Positions 1 to 4,832 of a stretch of DNA of 7,914 nucleotides are shown here, one piece after another. The translations under genes were made by a program, and so were the position numbers. Under the pieces are notes generated by a model. The model saw only the letters and a list, made by a program, of their open reading frames with translations. It did no database searches and was not told where the DNA came from. The stretch covers positions 1 to 7,914 of the forward strand of contig CADCUZ010000110.1 in the NCBI GenBank assembly GCA_902806015.1. The letters run 5' to 3'. This stretch comes from an uncultured Rubrobacteraceae bacterium. GTDB lineage: Bacteria; Actinomycetota; Rubrobacteria; Rubrobacterales; Rubrobacteraceae. Each line of letters begins with the position of its first letter. Position 1 is the first letter of the stretch.

Positions 1-159
1 CCCCCCGATCCAGAGGAACACCACGGCCTTGGTGATGGAGACGTCTACCCCAAACAGCGAGAGATCCACATACGCAGGCTGGCCAGCCTCGAAGGTGTGG
101 ATAATCTCCTCGCGCACCTTTTCCGGACTCAACTGCGCCAACGTGTGCGTACTGCTCAA
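1..159 (-). CDS. atpB: F0F1 ATP synthase subunit a, N-terminal part (cut by window edge)
   Basis: Subunit a of the membrane F0 sector forms the proton half-channels next to the c-ring. Only the first 53 codons are present; the gene runs off the left edge. The visible product has a polar N-terminus, then VDLSLFGVDVSITKAVVF and LWIGG, the usual entry into the first membrane helix of subunit a (an FGVDVSITKA-type stretch before a hydrophobic LW segment). The start is TTG at 159-157, preceded by a GGAGG Shine-Dalgarno sequence on the minus strand. It overlaps the stop of the upstream atpI-like gene in a TTGA arrangement (4 nt), which suggests translational coupling. The two upstream genes are the small atpZ/atpI membrane proteins normally found at the head of atp operons, and this supports the call despite the short fragment. 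Confidence 0.85.
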   Translation of the reverse strand, partial: MSSTHTLAQLSPEKVREEIIHTFEAGQPAYVDLSLFGVDVSITKAVVFLWIGG

Positions 160-584
160 ACTTCTGTCCTCCGTTCTGCTCCACCACGCACCCTGCGGCC
201 GGAAGCCCCCACCGGGGCCGTCTTCGGCGCCATCTTCAAGAGCCACACGTTCTCTACCACGTACACCCCCACCAGCCCGCACAGCATCGGCAGCACGGGC
301 CACGACCCGAGGTACACGGGTACCCCGACCGCTATAAGGACGAAAACCAGCCGCCCACCGTACGACGCGACACCGAGTATGATCCGCACCCCCGACGGTC
401 GCACCGTCAGCAGTGAGACGGTGAGCGCGATGGAAGCGAAGCCCAGGATCCCAACCCCAGCACCATATACGAACGCGACGGTTTCCGCCCGCCCGAAGTA
501 GTACCAGACCGCCCCCCCCACGGGAAGGGCCAGCAAGGATGCCAGCGCCGCACCCCTAAGGGCGAGGCGCGAATGGGTGCTCAA
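156..584 (-). CDS. atpI: ATP synthase subunit I-like membrane protein (AtpI family)
   Basis: Predicted 142-residue membrane protein. In other bacteria AtpI helps c-ring assembly or stability and is encoded at the start of the atp operon; that role is inferred here. Four hydrophobic segments are visible, at roughly residues 8-30, 34-60, 66-91 and 95-116. They are followed by a basic, hydrophilic tail with GRRVRGGAERR near the end. The start is TTG at 584-582, sharing TTGA with the stop of the upstream gene and preceded by a G-rich GGTGGGGGG stretch that may act as ribosome binding site. The reading frame stays open far upstream (to GTG at 1019), but that part runs out of frame across atpZ and does not look like AtpI. 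The TTG start gives a normal family length. Its stop overlaps the TTG start of atpB by 4 nt. Family assignment rests on context and topology more than on a sharp motif. Confidence 0.78.
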   Translation of the reverse strand: MSTHSRLALRGAALASLLALPVGGAVWYYFGRAETVAFVYGAGVGILGFASIALTVSLLTVRPSGVRIILGVASYGGRLVFVLIAVGVPVYLGSWPVLPMLCGLVGVYVVENVWLLKMAPKTAPVGASGRRVRGGAERRTEV

Positions 585-808
585 CCGCCCCCCACCTGCT
601 TCAAGGCCGTGTAGAGGTAGTACAGTGCCGCCACGAAACCAACCAGCATCCCGAGAAGCAAGAAAAGAGGCAGCGTCCCAAGAACCCGATCGAGCAGGTA
701 CCCGCCCCCCGTAAAGACCGCTATGATGAACATGAAAGCGAACCCAACGTGGAAGAAACGGGCGTAGTTTCCACCGGAGTCGTTCCGTTGAGAATCGATG
801 TTCGGCAT
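581..808 (-). CDS. atpZ: AtpZ/AtpI-type small membrane protein (ATPase gene 1 family)
   Basis: Small protein of 75 residues (79 if the ATG at 820 is used) with two hydrophobic segments. Between them lies a glycine-rich turn, GGGYLLDRVLG, whose G-x-x-L-D pattern is typical of the short AtpZ/AtpI proteins encoded before atpI and atpB. Members are linked to ATP synthase assembly and, in some bacteria, Mg2+/Ca2+ transport; here this is inferred. Start choice is uncertain. The ATG at 820 has AAGG only 1 nt upstream, too close to act as a ribosome site, and the ATG at 808 has no Shine-Dalgarno. A TATGAT box ends 7 nt before ATG 808, which would fit a leaderless start there, so 808 is preferred. The stop overlaps the atpI-like start as TTGA. 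It is the first gene of the atp operon, behind a long leader and divergent from tetR. Confidence 0.75.
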   Translation of the reverse strand: MPNIDSQRNDSGGNYARFFHVGFAFMFIIAVFTGGGYLLDRVLGTLPLFLLLGMLVGFVAALYYLYTALKQVGGG

Positions 809-1048
809 CCCAGAAATCATACCTTACGGCGCAATCCGTTGCATATAGTTTCAAGCTCCGGGGCGCGGCCAGAGACAGGCCGGGCGAGCCCCCCGTGCCG
901 GTCCTCTGGCACGAAAGCGCGCGAGCCCGTCGATAGCCCCGCGCCCACCACCTGGCGTGGCGTCCCGGGAGGGAGAGCCCCTCTCCAACCCACACGGCGG
1001 GCACCCGTCCCTCTTTCACCTCGATCTCCCTTCAAAGCCGGAAATTGT
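809..1048 (-). other. Long GC-rich 5' leader of the atp operon
   Basis: This is the stretch between the predicted atp promoter start point (about 1048) and atpZ. It contains no recognisable gene. Short inverted repeats could fold in the RNA: a 6-bp stem with a 3-nt loop at 972-986, a 5-bp stem with an 8-nt loop at 895-912, and a 5-bp stem with a 7-nt loop at 866-882. None is followed by a T run, so none looks like an intrinsic terminator, and I recognise no riboswitch class. A GTG at 1019 has a well-spaced GGGAG (1026-1030) and opens a frame with no stop until 156. It passes out of frame through atpZ and joins the atpI frame. Its predicted residues are Arg/Trp/Gly-rich and resemble no family I know, so it is not called as a gene. 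Confidence 0.4.
816..821 (-). promoter_or_regulatory. Candidate -10 box for a leaderless atpZ transcript
   Basis: TATGAT (5 of 6 matches to TATAAT) lies 7 nt upstream of ATG 808 on the minus strand, the spacing seen for leaderless actinobacterial genes. I see no good -35 at 16-18 nt. It overlaps the alternative ATG at 820. Weak, stand-alone evidence. Confidence 0.3.
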
Positions 1049-1054
1049 AACGTC

Positions 1055-1083
1055 ATGATACGTTGTTATTGACATTATGTCAA
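1055..1083 (-). promoter_or_regulatory. Strong sigma70-type promoter facing the atp operon
   Basis: On the minus strand TTGACA (1083-1078, perfect -35) is separated by exactly 17 nt from TATCAT (1060-1055, 5 of 6 matches to the -10). The predicted start is near A 1048, about 240 nt upstream of atpZ. The -35 box is the right half of operator unit 1, so a repressor bound there should block this promoter. Confidence 0.65.
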
Positions 1084-1098
1084 TAGACACCGTGTCAA
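1069..1098. promoter_or_regulatory. Two tandem TetR-type operator units between tetR and atp
   Basis: Unit 1 (1069-1083) is TTGACATTATGTCAA, the core of a perfect 19-bp palindrome at 1067-1085 centred on T 1076. Unit 2 (1084-1098) is TAGACACCGTGTCAA, centred on 1091, with perfect arms GACAC/GTGTC. The units abut with a 15-bp centre-to-centre distance and share TnGACAnnnTGTCAA. They lie immediately upstream of the tetR gene and overlap both divergent promoters, the usual place for the operator of an autoregulated TetR repressor. Binding by this regulator is inferred, not shown. Confidence 0.7.
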
Positions 1099-1112
1099 CA
1101 ACAGGGTAGATT
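1084..1112 (+). promoter_or_regulatory. Promoter of the tetR gene, probably leaderless
   Basis: TAGACA (1084-1089, 5 of 6 to TTGACA), a 17-nt spacer and TAGATT (1107-1112, 4 of 6 to TATAAT). The -10 ends 7 nt before GTG 1120, so transcription would begin at or next to that start codon. The -35 abuts the -35 of the atp promoter and lies in operator unit 2. Confidence 0.5.
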
Positions 1113-1119
1113 GTCGTCC

Positions 1120-1776
1120 GTGGAAGCGAGAGGCAGGAGCGAAGGTGGTAGGGGGCGGCGGCGGAGAAGGCCCGAGGAGGCCGAGCGGGCGATCCTGGCG
1201 GCGGCGAGGTCTTTTTTGGCCGAGCGTCCTTTCCGGGAGATGAAGGTGGAGGACGTGATGGCGCGGACCGGCCTGTCGCGGCCCGCTTTCTACGCGTACT
1301 TCGGGGACCGCTACGAGTTGGTGACGCGCCTTCTGGAGGGCATCGGCGGGCTTTTGTTCGCGGTGGACCGGCGGTGGCTGGTAGGGGACCCCGGGTCGGG
1401 AAGAGAGGAGTCGGTCGCCGTCTTGAGGGATGCGTTGAGGCGAGGTTCGGAAACCTTCGAGCGTTACGGGCCCGTGCTGCGGGCGATCTCCGACGCTGCT
1501 AGCCACGACGAACGGGTGGAAAAGGTGTACAGGTTCGGCCTGATCGAACGCCTCACCGCCGCGGTAGCGGCGCGCATAGCCCGCGACGTGGAGGCCGACA
1601 TCTCGCCTGGGAACCTCGTGCCCGAGGAGACCGCAAGGGCGCTGGTCTTGATGACCGAGCGGTACATGATCGACGCCTTCGGACGGCCCTCAGAACAAAA
1701 GCGCGGTGACCACGGCAGGGTCGTGCGGACGCTGGAGACGGTCTGGATCAGCACGCTCTACGGCCCGGACCACTAG
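1120..1776 (+). CDS. TetR family transcriptional regulator, EthR-like
   Basis: DNA-binding repressor of the TetR family, acting as a dimer in the cytoplasm. Residues below count from the GTG at 1120 (218 residues). An arginine-rich N-terminal arm (GRGRRRRRP, about 10-18) precedes the three-helix HTH. The HTH core runs from VEDVMARTGLSRPAFYAYF (about 43-61) into DRYELV. The ligand-binding part ends with LMTERYMIDAFG and WISTLYG, close to the C-terminal pattern of Mycobacterium EthR (NER...FA, WVTSIYG). The family call is therefore firmer than usual, but ligand and targets are unknown. A TTG at 1111 in the same frame has a weak AGGG upstream, but it lies inside the predicted -10, so GTG 1120 is preferred. 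It is the only plus-strand gene in the window, divergent from atp and convergent with the dCMP deaminase gene, whose stop it overlaps by 4 nt. Confidence 0.87.
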   Translation: MEARGRSEGGRGRRRRRPEEAERAILAAARSFLAERPFREMKVEDVMARTGLSRPAFYAYFGDRYELVTRLLEGIGGLLFAVDRRWLVGDPGSGREESVAVLRDALRRGSETFERYGPVLRAISDAASHDERVEKVYRFGLIERLTAAVAARIARDVEADISPGNLVPEETARALVLMTERYMIDAFGRPSEQKRGDHGRVVRTLETVWISTLYGPDH

Positions 1777-2264
1777 GTTTCGAACCTCACCATCTCGAGC
1801 CCACCCTCGGCGGCAAGCTCCATCGCGAGGGGGTCGGGGTAGCCGCCGGCGTAGCGGACCTCACCGATGCCGGCGTTCATGATCATCTTCACGCACATCA
1901 AACAGGGCTGGTGGGTGCAATAGATGGAGGCATCGGTTACGGAGACGCCGTGGTACGCGGCCTGGATGATGGCGTTTTGCTCGGCGTGCAGGGTGCGCTG
2001 GCAGCTCTCGCGGCCGTCCACCAGGCGGATGAGGCATCCAACCTCGTCGCAGTGGGGCAAACCGGTAGGGGAGCCGTTGTAGCCGGTGGTGAGGATGCGC
2101 TTGTCGCGCACGATCACGGCCCCGACGGCGAGGCGCGGGCACGTCGAGCGGGTCGCGACCTCGTGCGCGATGCGCATGAAATACTCGTCCCACGAGGGAC
2201 GCGCCTTCTTCAGCGCCTCGTGCGCGTGGGTGGCGCCCACATGCGGGTCCTTAAAGGGTTCCAT
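1773..2264 (-). CDS. Deoxycytidylate (dCMP) deaminase, ComEB-like
   Basis: Zinc-dependent deaminase converting dCMP to dUMP, the precursor for thymidylate synthase. In the 163-residue reading, SWDEYFM (24-30) begins the conserved part. GYNGSPTGLPHC (61-72) is the substrate loop. The catalytic site is H93-A-E95 with P120-C121-L-M-C124, giving the His/Cys/Cys zinc ligands and the proton-shuttling Glu. Extra cysteines at 72, 77 and 88 may hold a second zinc, as in some dCMP deaminases (inference). Two starts compete. ATG 2264 overlaps upp by 14 nt and has AGG 4 nt away. GTG 2240 (155 residues) lies just past the upp stop, with AAGGA 7 nt upstream, the better ribosome site. The longer form is given as the outer bound. 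Last gene of glyA-upp-dCMP deaminase. Its stop shares CTAG with tetR, and no terminator is visible after it. Confidence 0.93.
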   Translation of the reverse strand: MEPFKDPHVGATHAHEALKKARPSWDEYFMRIAHEVATRSTCPRLAVGAVIVRDKRILTTGYNGSPTGLPHCDEVGCLIRLVDGRESCQRTLHAEQNAIIQAAYHGVSVTDASIYCTHQPCLMCVKMIMNAGIGEVRYAGGYPDPLAMELAAEGGLEMVRFET

Positions 2265-2886
2265 AGAGCCTGTCGCCCGCGTCGCCGAGGCCCGGGACTA
2301 TGAACGATCGTTCGTCGAGTTCCGGGTCGACGGCGGCCGCGTAGAATGTGACGTCCGGGTGGTCGCGGGTAACCCGTTCGACGCCCGGCCTGGCGGCGAC
2401 GGCGTGGAGGCAGGAGATCCAGGCCGCCCCCTCCTCTTTGAGCTTGTCTATGGTCGCCGAGAGGCTCCCCCCGGTCGCGAGCATCGGGTCGAGGACGAGG
2501 ACGAGGTACTCTTCGAGGTTTCGGGGAAGGTTGACGTAGTACTCGACGGGCTGGGCCGTCACCTCGTCGCGCTGCAGGCCCATGAAGCCCACGGTGGCCC
2601 GGGGCAGCAGGGCAAGGGCGCCGTCAAGCATCCCGAGGCCGGCACGCAGGACCGGCACGAGGCAGACGGGGCCGGAGATCTGCTCCACCTCCGTCTCCGT
2701 GAGCGGGGTCCTTATCCTCTCCGGGCGGGTCGGCATCTTTCTTGTGGCCTCGGCGACCATGATGAGGGCGAGCTCCTGCATCGCCTGCCGGAAGTCCCTC
2801 GTCGGGGTCCGCTCGTCGCGCAGTACGGCGAGCTTGTGGCGGATAAGGGGGCCGTCCACCACGAAAAGGTTCCGCGCCTCACTCAT
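2251..2886 (-). CDS. upp: Uracil phosphoribosyltransferase
   Basis: Cytosolic salvage enzyme joining uracil and PRPP to give UMP and pyrophosphate. The 211 residues are a normal length. The PRPP-binding loop is at 129-141 ([13 protein letters not shown], acidic D133). The C-terminal uracil-binding stretch [14 protein letters not shown] is at 197-210. [10 protein letters not shown] (77-86) is the conserved flexible-loop region. The N-terminus [13 protein letters not shown] is typical of the family. The ATG at 2886 lies inside the end of glyA (8-nt overlap) with no Shine-Dalgarno, so translation probably depends on ribosomes finishing glyA. Its own end overlaps one candidate start of the dCMP deaminase gene. 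All motifs are intact. Confidence 0.97.
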   Translation of the reverse strand: MSEARNLFVVDGPLIRHKLAVLRDERTPTRDFRQAMQELALIMVAEATRKMPTRPERIRTPLTETEVEQISGPVCLVPVLRAGLGMLDGALALLPRATVGFMGLQRDEVTAQPVEYYVNLPRNLEEYLVLVLDPMLATGGSLSATIDKLKEEGAAWISCLHAVAARPGVERVTRDHPDVTFYAAAVDPELDERSFIVPGLGDAGDRLYGTL

Positions 2887-4102
2887 AGAGGGGGAAGGCG
2901 TCCGTGAGTTGGGTGACCCGGTCGCGAAGGCCGTCCGTCTCGCCGCGGGCGGTGGCGCTGATGACCGATGCGACCTCGCGCATCTCCTCGGGGCCCATCC
3001 CCCGCGTGGTCATGGCCGGCGTCCCGAGCCGGACGCCGCTCGTGACGGTCGGGGGCTCAGGGTCGTTGGGGACCATGTTCTTGTTGCACGTCACCCCAAC
3101 GGATTCCAGGAGCTGCTCCAGCTCGTGCCCGTTTACCCCCGCGTCGCGTAGATCGACCAGCACCAGGTGGTTGTCCGTGCCGCCGGAGACGAGGTTCAGG
3201 CCGCCTTCCAGGAGCCCCTCCGCGAGCGCCCGGGCGTTCTCGACGATGCGGGCGGCGTATTCCCGAAACTCGGGCTGGAGGGCCTCGCCGAAGGCGACGG
3301 CCTTGCCCGCGACCGCGTGCATCAGGGGGCCTCCCTGTATGCCGGGAAAGACGCGGCTGTTGACCTTTTTGGCGAAGGGTTCGCGGCACAAGATCGTGCC
3401 GCCCCGCGCGCCCCTGAGCGTCTTGTGGGTGGTCGTGGTTACTATTTCGCAGTGGGGCACGGGCGAGGGATGCACGTCTGCGGCGACGAGGCCGGCTATG
3501 TGGGCCATGTCCGTCAGGAAAAAGGCGCCGGCCTCGTCGGCGACGGCGCGGAACTTCTCGAAGTCGATCACGCGCGGGTAGGCGCTGGCGCCGGCGATGA
3601 CCATCTTCGGCCTCTCCCTGAGCGCCATGTCGCGCACCTCGTCGTGGTCGATGTACCCGTCCCCGCCGACGCCGTAGTGGACGAAGTCGTAGGTCCTGCC
3701 GCTGAAGTTGATCTTCATCCCGTGCGTCAGGTGCCCGCCGTGGGCGAGATCCATCGACAGGACCTTGTCCCCGGGCTCTATGAGCGCCGCGTAGGCCGCC
3801 TCGTTGGCCTGGCTGCCGGAGTGGGGTTGCACGTTGGCGTGCTCGGCCCCGAAGAGCAGCTTCGCCCGCTCGATGGCCAGCACCTCGACCTTGTCGACCT
3901 GCTCGCAGCCGCCGTAGTAGCGCCTGCCCGGGTAGCCCTCCGCGTACTTGTTCGTGAGCACGGAGCCTTGGGCCGCGAGGACCGCCTGCGAGGCGAAATT
4001 CTCGCTGGCTATGAGCTCTATCGTCGTCCGCTGGCGTTCGAGCTCCCCGTCGAGCGCCTCCTGGACCTGCCGGTCTACTACCTCGGTGTACGGTCCTATC
4101 AC
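2879..4102 (-). CDS. glyA: Serine hydroxymethyltransferase
   Basis: PLP enzyme interconverting serine plus tetrahydrofolate with glycine plus 5,10-methylene-tetrahydrofolate. It supplies one-carbon units, including the one used by thymidylate synthase. At 407 residues it has normal length. Features are IELIASENF (28-36), [15 protein letters not shown] (51-65), HSGSQAN (94-100), the DMAHIAGL strand (198-205), the Schiff-base lysine K227 in [14 protein letters not shown], and the carboxylate-binding arginine R358 in SGVRLGTPA. The start is GTG at 4102, with GGAGG (4109-4113) 6 nt upstream. A promoter is seen at 4223-4251. It is the first gene of the operon with upp and dCMP deaminase. Nothing is missing from the active site. 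Confidence 0.98.
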   Translation of the reverse strand: MIGPYTEVVDRQVQEALDGELERQRTTIELIASENFASQAVLAAQGSVLTNKYAEGYPGRRYYGGCEQVDKVEVLAIERAKLLFGAEHANVQPHSGSQANEAAYAALIEPGDKVLSMDLAHGGHLTHGMKINFSGRTYDFVHYGVGGDGYIDHDEVRDMALRERPKMVIAGASAYPRVIDFEKFRAVADEAGAFFLTDMAHIAGLVAADVHPSPVPHCEIVTTTTHKTLRGARGGTILCREPFAKKVNSRVFPGIQGGPLMHAVAGKAVAFGEALQPEFREYAARIVENARALAEGLLEGGLNLVSGGTDNHLVLVDLRDAGVNGHELEQLLESVGVTCNKNMVPNDPEPPTVTSGVRLGTPAMTTRGMGPEEMREVASVISATARGETDGLRDRVTQLTDAFPLYE

Positions 4103-4222
4103 GTTCTACCTCCGCTTTGGGGTTGGTGCGTGCCTGGCGTCGCCGCAGCGGGATGGTACCCGGTTGCGGTTCTCGGGGTTCTGATCCGCCCGTTTCCTCC
4201 CTGCCGGTCGTGCACTGCCAGG
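4103..4222 (-). other. glyA 5' leader
   Basis: About 115 nt separate the predicted glyA start point (near 4216) from the GTG. It holds the glyA ribosome site GGAGG (4109-4113) and small GC-rich inverted repeats such as GGCGACGCC. I see no terminator hairpin with T run, and the conserved blocks of the ZTP, THF or glycine riboswitches are not evident. No gene is seen here. Confidence 0.4.
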
Positions 4223-4251
4223 AGTATAGAGGCTGCCCACTACGCCCTCAA
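4223..4251 (-). promoter_or_regulatory. Promoter of the glyA-upp-dCMP deaminase operon
   Basis: On the minus strand TTGAGG (4251-4246, 4 of 6 to the -35) is followed by a 17-nt spacer and TATACT (4228-4223, 5 of 6 to the -10). It lies 20 nt after the last codon of the DsbA-like pseudogene, so the glyA group can be expressed apart from the prfA operon. Confidence 0.55.
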
Positions 4252-4271
4252 ACGCCCGGCGACCTTTCCTC

Positions 4272-4792
4272 TTACCGGGCTCCGGCCTCCTTGGCCGGCA
4301 TCGAGCGGAGCCTACCCGGCACCGCGGCGCCCTAGGATAGGACCTCCTCGGCGGTGGGGACGGTCGGCACGCCGTGTACCCCGGGGCGTAGGGGCTACCT
4401 CCCGGAAGGCCTCGCGCACCATGGCGTCGTCGCCGAAGTTTGGGCCCTCGATTAAGGAGGCGCGGTGGGCGGCGTTCCTGTGGGCCCCGCCCTTGCCCTG
4501 GGCTCCGCCGCGAAGGTGCGGAGCGTCGGGGCCAGAGTCGAGCGGGGCTGGTAGCGGGGGACGTGAATCTCGAGCCCGTGCTCGTGCGCAAGCCGGTAGA
4601 CCTCCTGCCCGGGCCAGTGGCCCCTGATGTACTTCCCATGCGGCTCCGGCAAGGGCGCCGGCCTGAGCTCGAATGGCGACCACTTGATCTCTACACGGCC
4701 CCCTTACTTCGCCTCCTCGGCCCCTAAGCCCATGACGTAGCCTTAAGGGCACACCACGTCGAAAAAAATACCGCAACGCGACCTCTGATCAC
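4272..4792 (-). pseudogene. DsbA/FrnE-family thiol oxidoreductase, degraded
   Basis: Pieces of a DsbA-like thioredoxin-fold protein can be read in order across shifting frames on the minus strand. RVAVFF lies before a T7 run (4762-4768). After a frame change, DVVCP is followed by TAA (4745-4743), then GYVMG: the CPWC active site has become CP-stop-G. A second TAA lies at 4706-4704. Then comes a long good match, IKWSPFELRPAPLPEPHGK and YIRGHWPGQEVYRLAHEHGL to QPRSTLA. The frame changes again near 4500 (GKGGAHRNAAHRASLIEGPN, FGDDAMVREAFREVA) and back near 4400 (GVHGVPT). A TAG at 4334-4332 precedes VPGRLRSMPAKEAGAR and a final TAA. About 35-40 residues expected before GVHGVPT seem deleted. A strong GGAGGTGATC (4796-4787) survives, but no start codon sits at the right distance. 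It lies 36 nt after tsaC, so it was probably the last gene of that operon. The family name is from pattern memory. Confidence 0.8.
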
Positions 4793-4832
4793 CTCCGGAT
4801 CTTGTCCTATCTGTCGGTCGAGTTGTACTGAG

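Noticed and set aside
817..1056. Minus-strand 79-codon frame starting at ATG 1056 in the atp leader.
   Set aside because: The ATG lies inside the predicted -10 box, there is no ribosome site, and the residues resemble no family. Treated as chance.
1775..1787. AGGTT-TCG-AACCT hairpin at the tetR/dCMP deaminase junction as a bidirectional terminator.
   Set aside because: The 5-bp stem is AT-containing and weak, has no T run on either side and lies within coding sequence.
2086..2907. Plus-strand frame of 273 codons opposite upp and dCMP deaminase.
   Set aside because: Antisense shadow of two well-supported genes; no motif of its own.
4103..4222. Metabolite riboswitch (ZTP, THF or glycine type) in the glyA leader.
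   Set aside because: The conserved blocks of those classes, such as CCGCCTGGGC of the ZTP motif, could not be found.
3167..4627. Long plus-strand open frame of 486 codons opposite glyA.
   Set aside because: It is the antisense shadow of glyA, whose conserved motifs are all on the minus strand; GC-rich codon bias keeps the opposite frame open.
4106..4639. Minus-strand 177-codon frame between glyA and tsaC.
   Set aside because: It is in a different frame from the DsbA-like fragments, is Arg/Pro/Ser-rich and has no family signature.
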